From: Crateriforma spongiae
Lineage (GTDB): Bacteria; Planctomycetota; Planctomycetia; Pirellulales; Pirellulaceae
NCBI RefSeq assembly: GCF_012290005.1
Contig: NZ_JAAXMS010000004.1
Location: forward strand, 62,001-126,000
Direction of reading: 5' to 3'
Length of the DNA stretch: 64,000 nucleotides
Every line of letters starts with the position of its first letter. Within the stretch, counting starts at the first letter, position 1. The notes beneath the pieces were generated by a model. It did not search any database. It was not told the DNA's origin and was given only the letters and a program-made list of their open reading frames with translations. Of the stretch, positions 17,259 to 26,137 are shown piece by piece. The position numbers and the translations under genes are program-made.

Positions 17259-17590
17259 GGTGGGAATGGGATCGTGGATGCTGTCGAGAAGCGAACGGCG
17301 ATGCCGTTGGACAAAACGCGGGAGTACATCGTAACCGGGCCAGGTGTGGCTCGTGATCAATGAACTGTCGGGCCGTTTGCGATTTGGCATTCGGCAGTGT
17401 TTCGCGACCATTGAAATTGTCGGTACCCACCAGGCATCACGGGAAAGTCGAATCACTGGTGTAGAGAGCTTGGCGAGTTGCCGAGGCTTCTGTCGTGCGC
17501 CGAGTCGTTAGTCTGTAGGGTCGTTCGTCTGTTTGTGCCGAGCAGAGTGGTGTCAGTTCCGCTTCACCCATCGCCAAGTTGATCAAGCTA

Positions 17591-18811
17591 ATGAAAACGC
17601 ACGCGTTTCTTTCCGCTCCGACCGCCATCGTGACCTGTTTGTTCGTTGCAGGATCGTTTTTCCATGATGCGGTCCATGCTGACCAATCAAAGCCATTGAA
17701 AGTCTTTGTCTTGGTGGGCCAGTCCAACATGCAGGGGCATGCGAATGTCGAGACGCTGGAGCATGTCGGGATGGATCCGGCAACCGCACCGCTGCTTGCC
17801 AAGGTTCAAGACGCAGAGGGACGGCCAAAAGTTGTCGATGACGTATGGATCAGTTCATTGTCCAATTCGGGTGAAAAGCATGGACCGCTGACGACGGGCT
17901 TCGGGGCGAATGATCAAAAGATCGGTCCGGAGTTAATGTTTGGGATCGCGATCCATGAATTGCTAGATGAACCCGTCTTGCTGGTCAAAACGTCCTGGGG
18001 CGGCAAAAGCCTCCATACGGATTTTCGGCCGCCCAGCGCCGGCCCCTACGTCTTTCAATCCCACCAGATCCAACGTTTCGAACAACAGGGCAAAGACGTG
18101 GAAAGCATTCGTACCGAGAAACGAGAGGCCACCGGTCGGTACTATCGTTTGATGATCGAACATGTGCGGCGCACTCTGTCGGACATTGGACGTGTCTATC
18201 CCGATTATGACTCCAGTGCGGGATATGAATTGGCCGGGCTGGTTTGGTTTCAAGGGTGGAATGACATGGTCGATTCGGGGACTTACCCCGATCGTGATCA
18301 GCCGGGTGGCTATGCGAAATACAGCGAACTGTTGGGCCACTTCATTCGCGACGTCCGGCACGATCTTGACGCTCCGGGGCTACCGATCGTGATCGGTGTG
18401 ATGGGCGTCAACGGCCCGACGGCTCTGTACACGACACAACAAAACCGCATCCGCGGCGTGCACCAAAATTTTCGTCACGCGATGGCGACGCCAGCCGAGT
18501 CGCCCGAGTTTCAGGGCAACGTGCGGGCGGTGTTGACGGAGAACTACTGGGATCAGGAATTGGCCGAGCTTCGCACCCGAGACAACCAGATCGGTCAGAA
18601 GATTCGCACGCTGAAGAAAGAACAGAAAATGACTCGCCAAGAAGAGTCGGCGATGCGGGATCGGTTGCGAAAAGACGAATTCACCGAAGCGGAGTGGCAA
18701 ATTCTGTCCACTGGTGTTTCCAACGCGGAATACCACTATTTGGGATCCGCCAAAATCATGTTGCAAATCGGCAAAGGGTTTGCCGAAGCTATGGCAGAGA
18801 TGCAGGACTGA
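17591..18811 (+). CDS. Secreted SASA-domain carbohydrate esterase (sialate O-acetylesterase-like)
   Basis: 406 residues from ATG 17591 (MKTHAFLSAPTAIVTCLFVAGSFF, signal peptide); a TTG 12 nt upstream is also in frame. The SGNH-like hydrolase core is visible: VFVLVGQSNMQGHANVE with the nucleophile Ser in GQSNM, ELMFGIAIHE, KTSWGGKSL, LVWFQGWNDM, and a late EYHYLGSAK with the His. This is the pattern of the SASA family (Pfam DUF303, related to CE6), which removes acetyl groups from sugars. A charged insert (about 335-380, IRTLKKEQKMTRQEESAMR) before the final His is unusual for compact esterases and looks helical. Divergent from the sulfatase and convergent with the lyase-like gene 32 bp away. 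Confidence 0.85.
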   Translation: MKTHAFLSAPTAIVTCLFVAGSFFHDAVHADQSKPLKVFVLVGQSNMQGHANVETLEHVGMDPATAPLLAKVQDAEGRPKVVDDVWISSLSNSGEKHGPLTTGFGANDQKIGPELMFGIAIHELLDEPVLLVKTSWGGKSLHTDFRPPSAGPYVFQSHQIQRFEQQGKDVESIRTEKREATGRYYRLMIEHVRRTLSDIGRVYPDYDSSAGYELAGLVWFQGWNDMVDSGTYPDRDQPGGYAKYSELLGHFIRDVRHDLDAPGLPIVIGVMGVNGPTALYTTQQNRIRGVHQNFRHAMATPAESPEFQGNVRAVLTENYWDQELAELRTRDNQIGQKIRTLKKEQKMTRQEESAMRDRLRKDEFTEAEWQILSTGVSNAEYHYLGSAKIMLQIGKGFAEAMAEMQD

Positions 18812-18843
18812 TTGTCGGCTGGATCCGTGGGGACCTGGGCTGT

Positions 18844-19698
18844 CTATCGTTTCGGCGTCATCAGCGTAAGGTTATCCAGATACACGTGACGTTCGTGAGC
18901 GGAGACGCCTTTGCCGCCGTAGTAGTAGTTCAGCCAATACGATTTTAAACCCAGTTGATTGGTGTTTCGCATTTGAACATCGGTCTTATCCAAGACGAGT
19001 TCGCCGTCGACCCATGCTCGCAAGACACCATCAGGTCGGCCCGGCGTGTTGATCTTGCAGTACTGGTCGATGTGGTACCAACGTCCGGTCTTGATCGCGG
19101 CTGCGGGACCGGTCCAGCGAAATGAATCGCCGTACTTGCCACGCATGCGAGCATGGTACGTGTAGTAAGACAGACCCAACGTTCCATCATCGTTGGTATG
19201 GATGCCGCCACGTGCGGACCAACCGTTGATGCCGTCCGATGGTTTGCCGCCCCAGCCAACGCTTTCAATGCCGCTCCACCCCGGTGCTTTGCCGCCGTAG
19301 CCGGAAAAGTTGTCGGCAAAACAAACGTCATAGCTGGCATAGACCTCGTCCGGAAGCGATCCCAGATGCCGCTGGAACATCAGCTGAGGAGCACAACCGT
19401 AGTGGCCGTCTTTCGCCACAGTGACTTGTAAGACTTTGCCGGTCGACCGACCGTCGCCACTTGGTGACGGGACGTCGGAACGATCCGACGAATCAACGCA
19501 TTGCATGTTCTGGCGATGACCGACGTCGTTCCAATCGCTCAGCCAGTCGGCGTCTTCAAAGCCGGTGGAATAGATGACGCGAAGTTCCGTGGGATTCGGC
19601 GGCTGGATTGGCGAGGCTGATTGTGCATTGCCGGATGTGACGGCCAGAAGTGTGATCAGGATCGCGGATTGGACGATGCGAGACGGTGAATGTGGCAT
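18844..19698 (-). CDS. Secreted polysaccharide lyase-like protein (PL14-type beta-jelly-roll)
   Basis: 284 residues from ATG 19698 (MPHSPSRIVQSAILITLLAVTSGNAQS, signal peptide). After the signal the chain reads as a beta-sandwich: VIYSTGFEDADWLSDW, YASYDVCFADNF, GGKAPGWSG, WSARGGIHTNDDG, LSYYTYHARM, GRWYHIDQYCKIN, DGVLRAWVDGELVL and a final VYLDNLTLM. The order GGKxPG, then a Tyr-rich YYTYH strand, then DGxxxxWVDG, matches my recollection of polysaccharide lyase family 14 (alginate/glucuronan lyases) and related LamG-like domains, so activity on uronic-acid polymers is plausible but not proven. Upstream lies a long octanucleotide repeat; a GTG at 19878 could start translation through it, giving a Pro/Cys-rich repeat, but the signal peptide argues for 19698. 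Confidence 0.65.
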   Translation of the reverse strand: MPHSPSRIVQSAILITLLAVTSGNAQSASPIQPPNPTELRVIYSTGFEDADWLSDWNDVGHRQNMQCVDSSDRSDVPSPSGDGRSTGKVLQVTVAKDGHYGCAPQLMFQRHLGSLPDEVYASYDVCFADNFSGYGGKAPGWSGIESVGWGGKPSDGINGWSARGGIHTNDDGTLGLSYYTYHARMRGKYGDSFRWTGPAAAIKTGRWYHIDQYCKINTPGRPDGVLRAWVDGELVLDKTDVQMRNTNQLGLKSYWLNYYYGGKGVSAHERHVYLDNLTLMTPKR

Positions 19699-19705
19699 GG
19701 TGGTT

Positions 19706-19857
19706 GGTAGGTGGGCGGGTAGGCAGGTAGGCAGGTAGGCAGGTAGGCAGGTGGGCAGGTGGGCAGGTGGGCAGGTGGGCAGGTGGGCAGGTGGGCAGGT
19801 GGGCGGGTAGGCGGGTAGGCAGGTAGGCAGGTGGGCGGGTAGGCAGGTAGGCGGGGA
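19706..19857. repeat. Octanucleotide tandem repeat (about 19 units) before the lyase-like gene
   Basis: Units of the form GGCAGGTR/GGCGGGTR fill about 150 bp, ending 8 bp upstream of the start codon at 19698 (minus strand). It is made of blocks of GGTAGGCA and GGTGGGCA with scattered GGCGGGTA. It sits in the leader of the lyase-like gene, where length changes by slippage could alter expression. Confidence 0.88.
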
Positions 19858-19901
19858 GCAGGCGGAGGCGGGAGGCACTCTAGATCAGTGTTTTACGCGG
19901 G

Positions 19902-21803
19902 TCAGTCGTGCGCGGGGATACCCTGGGTCATGCATTGTTTCAATTCGTCCAGATGGCTTTGGTAGACATCCCGCGGTGTACAGTCATGGGCTTTGCAGAT
20001 CGACGCGGCCATCGCAACAATTTCTCCCATCACGCCGCCGGTCCGCATCACCCGTACCGGGCCCAAACCGGATTGCGAGACGCTGATGTCGCGTCCCGCC
20101 ATGAACAGGTTGTCGATGTTGCGGCTGTATAAGCATCGATACGGTGCCCAATACGGGCCTTGATAACGAAACTCTTTGCCGCGGGTGAACGTGGAGAAAT
20201 AAGCATCACCGCTGTCGGATTCGAAATATTCCGGGTGAGGCGAGTGGATGTCGATGTGCCAGCTGCAGGGGAATGCGGCGTCTTCGAAAACTGTTTTGTC
20301 ACGAAAGTCATTGGCCGTCAAAACCACGTCGCCCATCAGACGCCGGGATTCTCGTTTGCCTCCGATAAAGGCGGCCCACTTCAGACGGTGGTTTGGATAC
20401 TTGCCATCGATGTTCTTCAGCGTGTCCCAAGCACCGAACATCGCACGCAGGTTCAGGTCGCGAATCCATTCGCCGTCTTCGATGATGTCTTTGTTGAATC
20501 CTGATTCCCAAAACCAGTTGCCAAGTTGGTTGATGCCCGGCGCACCGAAAGCGGCTTTGCCGTCGCGTCCAGGAAACGCGATCTGCGACATGTCGACGGC
20601 CCACGGGCAACGCGGGAACGGCTGGGCGGCTTGGGAGGCGACGAAGTTGATCGACAGCGGATCGTCGTCGTCGCACAGACAGCGAATCTGGTGTTCATTG
20701 GCCGTCGTTTCACCGATGCTCCACAGGTTCGTCGTCCCCATGTGACCTTGGGCGGCGTATTCATAGTCTGCGCCGACCAGCGCACCCAAGACGCCGTCGC
20801 CGGTGGAATCCAGGAACCACCGGGCGGTGAAACGTTTTCGTTGCCCCGAGCGTGTGTGCTGGGCCGTGACGCTGACGATGTGATTGTTGTCATGTTCGGC
20901 GGCGTTGACGCGATGCTGCAGGAACAAGTCCAAGTTCGATTCCGCCATCGCCAATTGGGTTTTGTGGCGGTCGTCGAATGCCAGCGGCCCCTTCGGATCC
21001 GGATGCAATTTGATACTAGCGCTGGGCGACAGTTCGTCGACGACCCGGCCGACTTCGGGATAGGGTTCGACACGGGATTCGCCTTCGGGCCATACTCGAA
21101 CTTCGCTGCTGCCGTTGCCGCCCAGCACCGGTCGGTCTTGAATCAAAGCGACCGACAAGTCCAGTCGCGCCGCGGCGATCGCGGCACACGACCCGGCAAA
21201 GCCGCCGCCGACAACGACCAAGTCATAGGTTCCCGCATCGATCGGATCTTGATCCCAGCCCAACAGTCGGCTTCGCAACCGACGCAGCGCATCGCCGTCA
21301 TCGGGCGGTACAAAATCCGGATCGGCGGACAACAGGATGGCGTCGCATCGTCCGTCGAATCCTGCCAAATCGTGAAGCCGGATTTCAACTCGATCGTTCA
21401 GTTGAACTTCGCCACCGTCTTGCCAGTGCCATGCGGCGCCCTCAGTCCCGAACACGGTGTCGACCGGTTCGTTGTCGAATGAGATTTTGAAACGCCCGGG
21501 CGCACCGGGCGCGTTCCAGGGAGCCACCCAATCACGTGTCCGCACCCACACGCGGTACGATCCCGCCGCGGGAAACGTGATCTTGGTCACGGCATCGGCG
21601 ACGGGTTCGCCCAGTCCGTGGGCCAACAAATACGGCGATCCCATTTGGTCCATGAACTGTTGGTCGACCACCCAACCGCCTGTTTCGGCGAACGATTCGG
21701 TTTCGATCAGAACCAATCCATCGTCATCGGCAGCGACGATAGGACGGTAATCGATCAGCAGGCAAGTCAGCAGCACAGCGGCGTAAACACGCAGGACAAA
21801 CAT
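19902..21803 (-). CDS. Secreted FAD-dependent oxidoreductase with N-terminal beta domain
   Basis: 633 residues from ATG 21803 (MFVLRVYAAVLLTCLLIDYRP, signal peptide). Residues 30-165 form a beta-rich module (LIETESFAETGGWVVDQQF, SYRVWVRTRDWV) like those placed before FAD domains in exported planctomycete and Bacteroidetes proteins. The FAD-binding Rossmann motif follows at about 193 (DLVVVGGGFAGSCAAIAAAR), then VLGGNGSSEVRVWP, a substrate domain, and the C-terminal FAD-contacting LFMAGRDISVSQSGLGPVRVM. This is the FAD_oxidored (PF12831) architecture. A cofactor-binding protein with a Sec-type leader is notable, as FAD must reach it after export. It lies between a sulfatase and a lyase-like protein on the same strand, so a role in oxidising a sugar or glycan product is plausible; the substrate is unknown. 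Confidence 0.88.
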   Translation of the reverse strand: MFVLRVYAAVLLTCLLIDYRPIVAADDDGLVLIETESFAETGGWVVDQQFMDQMGSPYLLAHGLGEPVADAVTKITFPAAGSYRVWVRTRDWVAPWNAPGAPGRFKISFDNEPVDTVFGTEGAAWHWQDGGEVQLNDRVEIRLHDLAGFDGRCDAILLSADPDFVPPDDGDALRRLRSRLLGWDQDPIDAGTYDLVVVGGGFAGSCAAIAAARLDLSVALIQDRPVLGGNGSSEVRVWPEGESRVEPYPEVGRVVDELSPSASIKLHPDPKGPLAFDDRHKTQLAMAESNLDLFLQHRVNAAEHDNNHIVSVTAQHTRSGQRKRFTARWFLDSTGDGVLGALVGADYEYAAQGHMGTTNLWSIGETTANEHQIRCLCDDDDPLSINFVASQAAQPFPRCPWAVDMSQIAFPGRDGKAAFGAPGINQLGNWFWESGFNKDIIEDGEWIRDLNLRAMFGAWDTLKNIDGKYPNHRLKWAAFIGGKRESRRLMGDVVLTANDFRDKTVFEDAAFPCSWHIDIHSPHPEYFESDSGDAYFSTFTRGKEFRYQGPYWAPYRCLYSRNIDNLFMAGRDISVSQSGLGPVRVMRTGGVMGEIVAMAASICKAHDCTPRDVYQSHLDELKQCMTQGIPAHD

Positions 21804-21939
21804 CGGATCGTTGCCTTGGGACGGTGGAGGCGGTGGGGATCAACCGGGGCGTTTTATTGTCATACAAATTAGTCGTGTCGCTGGCGGCGGGCAAGTGAAA
21901 GAGGGGCGGAAAGGCCGGTCTTGGGCATTCATGGCTTGC

Positions 21940-22005
21940 CAACGAAAAACGCCGCCTTGCCGACGTCTCGCGCTGAAGGGCGTGGGCGTTCGGGGCAAGG
22001 CGGCG
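21940..22005 (-). terminator. Rho-independent terminator candidate downstream of second sulfatase
   Basis: CGCCGCCTTGCC (21950-21961) is the exact inverse of GGCAAGGCGGCG (21994-22005). On the minus strand the hairpin is followed by GTTTTTCG and begins about 35 bp after the sulfatase stop. The 32-nt loop is long, which lowers confidence. Confidence 0.6.
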
Positions 22006-22039
22006 ATACGTAGAAATCAAGCCGATCGCTGTTGCGGGA

Positions 22040-23590
22040 TCAGTGATTGCTGCTTTCTTGCAGCTGTTGCATCACCTCTTCCAGATTGAAGCTGGCGGGT
22101 TTTTGGCGTGGCGGGAATTCCGCAAACGTCTCGATGAATTTGCCCGCGTAAGCTTGCGCCGGCACCAGCAGAAACGCGTGGTCGATCAACCAGTCGTAAT
22201 ACGTGTTGGACGTGATGTCGGCTTGTTCGTACGGGTCGGCCCGCAAGTCGTACATCTTGGGCAACCGCAGTTGGGTGAACGGTTCGGCCCAGACCTTCAG
22301 CAATCCCGGTGCGCGTTGCTCCAGAAAGACCAGTTTCCAATTTTCGAAACGCATGGCGACCAGTTGGCCGTCGTCGTTGAAGTAGAAGAAGTCTTTACGT
22401 GGCGATCGTTCTTCCTTGCCTGTCAGGTAGGGCAAGATGTTGTAACCGTCCAAGTGGACTTTGAACGTTTTGCCAGCGGCTTGGTGACCGTTGAGCAGTT
22501 TTTCTTTAATGTCATCTTCGCCGACGGCCGCCATGAAGGTGGGCAACCAGTCCAGGCCGCTGACGATTTCATTGGACACGCTGCCCGCTTCGATCTTGCC
22601 GGGCCAACGCACCACACAGGGAACGCGGAAGGCGCCTTCCCAGTTGCTGTTCTTCTCGTTGCGGAAAGGGCTAAGGCCGGCATCGGGCCACGTGTTTTTG
22701 TGCGGGCCGTTGTCGGTCGTGTACAAGACGATCGTGTTGTCGCTGATGCCCAGTTCGTCCAGCTTGTCCAACAGTTGGCCGACCTGTTGATCATGTTCGA
22801 TCATCCCGTCCGCGTATTCGGTTCGCGATGTCAGGCCGGGTTCGTCCCGATTTTCTTCTTTGACGTGAGTGCGGAAGTGCATTCGTGTCGCGTTCCACCA
22901 ACAAAGGAACGGCTTGTCCGCTTTGACTTGTCGTTCGATGAAGTCCATCGCGGCAGCGGAGGTTTCTTCGTCGACGGTTTCCATTCGCTTTTTGGTCAGC
23001 GGGCCGGTGTCTTCGATCTTGCCGTCGGCGCTGGATTTGATCACGCCACGCGGACCAAACTTTTTGCGAAACTCCGGGTCGGTCGGGTAGTTGCGATTTT
23101 CTGGTTCTTCCTCGGCGTTCAGGTGATACAGGTTGCCAAAGAATTCATCGAAGCCGTGGGCGGTCGGCAGAAATTCGTCGCGGTCACCCAGGTGGTTCTT
23201 TCCGAATTGGCCGGTGGCGTAACCGTGCGGCTTCAGCAATTCGGCCAGCGTTGCGTCTTCGGCTTGCAATCCCAGCGGCGATCCGGGCAGGCCGACTTTG
23301 GCCAAGCCTGTTCGGTAGGTGCATTGGCCGGTGATGAAGGTGGACCGACCCGCCGTGCAGCTTTGCTCGGCGTAGTAATCGGTAAACAGCATGCCTTCTT
23401 TGGCGATGCGGTCGATGTTGGGCGTTTGGTAACCGACCAAACCGCGGGTGTAGGCGGAAACGTTGGTTTGACCGATGTCGTCGCCGAAGATCACCAAAAT
23501 GTTTGGGGTATCGTCGGCGGCGCGGGCGGTCGAGGTGGCCATCACTGTGGCGACCAGCCCGGCAAGGATCAGAGTTGCTGACCGGATCAT
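22040..23590 (-). CDS. Secreted arylsulfatase (CxAxR type)
   Basis: 516 residues from ATG 23590 (MIRSATLILAGLVATVMATSTARA, signal peptide). The alkaline-phosphatase-like sulfatase fold shows ILVIFGDDIGQTNVSAY (metal Asp pair), the formylglycine signature SCTAGRSTFITG (CxAxR variant), GQFGKNHLGD (family GKxHxG motif) and LYTTDNGPHKNTWPD (metal Asp-Asn). It lacks the CxPxR form seen in the sulfatase at 15741 and shares little else with it, so the two likely cut different sulfate positions. The following genes on the strand are the FAD oxidoreductase and the lyase-like protein, but a terminator candidate at 21940-22005 separates them, so they may be separately transcribed. Confidence 0.93.
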   Translation of the reverse strand: MIRSATLILAGLVATVMATSTARAADDTPNILVIFGDDIGQTNVSAYTRGLVGYQTPNIDRIAKEGMLFTDYYAEQSCTAGRSTFITGQCTYRTGLAKVGLPGSPLGLQAEDATLAELLKPHGYATGQFGKNHLGDRDEFLPTAHGFDEFFGNLYHLNAEEEPENRNYPTDPEFRKKFGPRGVIKSSADGKIEDTGPLTKKRMETVDEETSAAAMDFIERQVKADKPFLCWWNATRMHFRTHVKEENRDEPGLTSRTEYADGMIEHDQQVGQLLDKLDELGISDNTIVLYTTDNGPHKNTWPDAGLSPFRNEKNSNWEGAFRVPCVVRWPGKIEAGSVSNEIVSGLDWLPTFMAAVGEDDIKEKLLNGHQAAGKTFKVHLDGYNILPYLTGKEERSPRKDFFYFNDDGQLVAMRFENWKLVFLEQRAPGLLKVWAEPFTQLRLPKMYDLRADPYEQADITSNTYYDWLIDHAFLLVPAQAYAGKFIETFAEFPPRQKPASFNLEEVMQQLQESSNH

Positions 23591-23884
23591 GGGTGATCTC
23601 CCGGATCAAGAAAAGGGACTCAGGAAGTCTGGGAAACAAGAAGACCGGCACTGGGAACGCGTCGTTCGTTGCACTCGCGCGTCGTTGACGCCCGAAACGT
23701 CCGCATCGATCGGTGCATTCGCCGGCGGGAGCGAAAGGATAGCGGATCGGCAACCACATGAAGGTGGGGGGATCCCATGAATTTCCTGTGATCCGGAACG
23801 TCACAGGGAGTCGGCCGAGTGTTGGGAAAGCCGTGTGGTGGAGAGGGCACGCTTTGGAAAACGGGAGCCGCCCGGCAATGGCGC

Positions 23885-23921
23885 AAAAAAAAAACGCGAT
23901 CCCGAACGAATCGGAATCGCG
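23885..23921 (-). terminator. Terminator of tRNA-Glu
   Basis: On the minus strand CGCGATTCC and GGGATCGCG (one G-T pair) form a stem with an 8-9 nt loop, followed by a run of 10 T. It begins about 15 nt after the tRNA 3' end, a classic intrinsic terminator for the single-gene transcript. Confidence 0.85.
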
Positions 23922-23934
23922 GTTTCGATTGCAG

Positions 23935-24007
23935 TGACCCCTACGGGACTCGAACCCGTGTTACCGCCGTGAAAGGGCGATGTCCTAGACCGCTAGACGA
24001 AGGGGCC
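23935..24007 (-). tRNA. tRNA-Glu (anticodon TTC)
   Basis: 73 nt. Acceptor GGCCCCT pairs with AGGGGTC (one G-T pair), with A as the unpaired discriminator base. The anticodon loop is CTTTCAC with anticodon TTC, held by a GCC/GGC stem, and the T arm is ACGGGTTCGAGTCCCGT. CCA is not encoded and must be added enzymatically. The gene stands alone with its own terminator. Confidence 0.95.
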
Positions 24008-24211
24008 GTTTTGATTGCCCAGGTCAGAGAACGAATCGGCCGAAGCCGCGGAATCTCTGCACCTGAATCCCAGGAATTCGTCAAGAAGACGAATCAGCCA
24101 CGCGTCAACACGCAGGAAACGCAAACGGCATTACCTCGGCTGACGTGGGCGGTATCAAACCAAGAACCCGCGATTTCGTCAAGCCGCTCGGCTGCCATTT
24201 ATGAAAGTTGT

Positions 24212-24250
24212 CCGAAGGATTATCGGCACCCGTGGGAAACCATCCTTCGG
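24212..24250. other. Inverted repeat between tRNA-Glu and csrA; gap 24008-24423
   Basis: CCGAAGGAT (24212-24220) is the exact inverse of ATCCTTCGG (24242-24250), and CCTTCG/CGAAGG continues to 24256. A further pair GACCGCT/AGCGGTC lies at 24308-24314 and 24333-24339. They lie downstream of csrA (minus strand), but no T-run follows, so calling them terminators is not supported. I see no gene in this 416-bp gap. Confidence 0.4.
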
Positions 24251-24423
24251 CGAAGGCTAAGGGGAAAAAATCGGCAGGATTAAGGGGCCCCGAAACGATC
24301 ATGGACCGACCGCTTGTGGTGCACAGGATCTGAGCGGTCAATCGAGACGGCCGACGCCATTTGCAACGTCGGTCCGCGTCGAAATCAGATGGCGGGACGA
24401 AGCCGCCCTAGAACGGAAAACGC

Positions 24424-24618
24424 TTACGGTTCGACCGTGGGGTCGCCCGCTTCCATACTTTTTTGGATCGCGTCGTAAACTTCGCGGCGGTGCACCGGCA
24501 CCTCGCGGGGAGCCTCGATACCCAGGCGAACCTTATCGCCTCGGATCTCAACGACGACAATTTTGATGTCGTTGTTGATCACGATGCTCTCGTTTTTCTT
24601 TCGTGATAGAACCAACAT
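24424..24618 (-). CDS. csrA: Carbon storage regulator CsrA
   Basis: 64 residues from ATG 24618, with AGGA 10 nt upstream. The full family pattern is present: MLVLSRKKNESIVINNDIKI, VVVEIRGDKVRLGIEAP and REVPVHRREVYDAI, including the Arg of the conserved VHRxE that contacts GGA in target mRNAs. CsrA is a small dimeric RNA-binding protein that blocks or stabilises mRNAs, controlling carbon use, motility and attachment. In planctomycetes it is often near flagellar genes; none is seen here. It stands alone between a tRNA and a long gene-free stretch. Confidence 0.96.
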   Translation of the reverse strand: MLVLSRKKNESIVINNDIKIVVVEIRGDKVRLGIEAPREVPVHRREVYDAIQKSMEAGDPTVEP

Positions 24619-25571
24619 TTCAACTCATTCCTTGTTACCCGGTCAATTCATTTACTCCGGTGATCGCTGTTGGGTTCGGAGGGAAAGAACTGGCAGAGCA
24701 TCGTAAGGCGAATCATTGGGCGGTGAATCCAAAACCTGCTGGATCCGAGCCCGAATGTTCGCGGTCTGCGTGCAAAATCCTATTGAACACAGCGTCCTGT
24801 TCACTTCCACTCTACGACACGCAAGCAAAACGTCAAGCAAAACGGACTTGACAAACCCGGAAAAGTATCTCCACGGACCAGAATCCCCGCGATTTGTGCC
24901 CGATTCTTCGCTTCCGGCCGCGAAAATGGCGGATTTTTAATTTTTCGAACACGGTCCCTCTTCAGGCAGGTCACCTGTGCCGCGATAGGGCTGCGGTTGC
25001 CCGCACCTTCGGTCCTCCCCGCCTGATCCATGGAGTCTCACCTCGAACCCAAGATCTCCAAAACTGAGCCGAATGAGACCAGGGGGTGAGCGTTTTGGAA
25101 GTTGTCAGAAAGCCGACACCCGTCCTGCGGCCGAATGTCGCATGGATTGGTTTGGTTTTCGCCGTCCGGTGAACAGAAGACCGTCGGGATCCGTCCCTTG
25201 TAGGAGAGGACATCGCTACAGCAGGATCGAATCGCCGAAACGCGAACGCATCCTGTGGTTGTGTCGCCGTGGAATTGTGTCGCCGGGGTCTGTATCGCTG
25301 GGAACGATTCTGACGGTCGTCGTGAATGTTCGGCCGTGACCACCGGTTGAAACGCCATGCGGTGTTCACGATGGGCACGCCGGCGGAGAACGATCGGCCG
25401 CTGAACATTCAACAGCATGGAGTTTCGTGGTGCTGCCGAGCCGGCGTGTGACATCCGAATCCAATGAACTGGCGTAAAACGGGCAATCCGGCCCGCGATC
25501 GTCGCATCCCCTTACCGAACCGAATCACCGCAGCCAAACAATCCATTCGCCGACAAACCCGGATCGTCATC
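24619..25571. other. Intergenic stretch of about 950 bp without a supported gene
   Basis: Frames open on the minus strand at 24971-25454 give Arg/Ser-rich translations with no recognisable motif or start signal, and overlap each other, so they are not called. No tRNA, rRNA or known RNA family was recognised. The first part holds the csrA promoter region. Confidence 0.5.
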
Positions 25572-26072
25572 ATGGTTCATGCCGTCAATCCGCCGACCGA
25601 CCCCAACCGTCGACCGCGATCAGGACGACGTGACGCCGGCGCGTCGCCGATCTTCACGCCCGAACAGGCCAACCGAACACTGCCCCTGGTCCGTCGAATC
25701 GTCCAGGACGTGATGCAATTGCGGCACGAGATCGCTGCGCTGAATCAACAACTGGCCGGCTTGAATGAACGTGATGCCAAAGGATTGGGAAGACATCGCG
25801 ACTTTGTGGATGAGGTCGACGATGTGCGGGATTCCCTACAGCAGGATCGCGATCGATTGTCGGGGCACATGGACGAACTGGCAAAGCTGGGCGTGGTGCT
25901 GCACGACGACGCCGAAGGCTATGTCGATTTTCGTGCCGTGCATGACCGTCGGATCATTCACCTTTGTTGGCACATCGATGAACCGGAGATCCGATATTGG
26001 CACGAAGCCAACGAGGTGGCGGCGAAACGCCGATGCATCGAAGGACGGCGGTTCGCCCAGCAGCGAAATTGA
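25572..26072 (+). CDS. DUF2203-family protein
   Basis: 166 residues from ATG 25572; an in-frame ATG at 25464 would add 36 basic residues and cannot be excluded. Family features: SPIFTPEQANRTLPLVRRIVQDV near the start, a helical middle (LRHEIAALNQQLAGLNERD), then LAKLGVVLHDDAEGYVDFRAVHDRRIIHLCWHIDEPEIRYWHE, given here by its core VDFRAVHDRR and HLCWHIDEPEIRYWHE. DUF2203 proteins are short, of unknown function and widespread in bacteria; the conserved Cys-Trp-His-x-x-Glu-Pro-Glu-Ile patch is near-invariant and may bind a metal or ligand. No functional partner is visible beside it. Convergent with the prepilin peptidase gene. Confidence 0.8.
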   Translation: MVHAVNPPTDPNRRPRSGRRDAGASPIFTPEQANRTLPLVRRIVQDVMQLRHEIAALNQQLAGLNERDAKGLGRHRDFVDEVDDVRDSLQQDRDRLSGHMDELAKLGVVLHDDAEGYVDFRAVHDRRIIHLCWHIDEPEIRYWHEANEVAAKRRCIEGRRFAQQRN

Positions 26073-26137
26073 ACCGCTGGTACCTAACTCAAGTGTCGGT
26101 GCCGCCGTCACACCTAAGTGGTCTCACACCCAAGTGA

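Noticed and set aside
22043-23581. 512-codon open frame on the plus strand opposite the second sulfatase
   Set aside because: It is exactly antisense to a clear sulfatase gene, and its translation has no motif; this is codon bias of a high-GC gene showing on the other strand.
24971-25454. Two overlapping minus-strand frames in the gap upstream of csrA
   Set aside because: Arg/Ser/Pro-rich, no motif and mutually overlapping.
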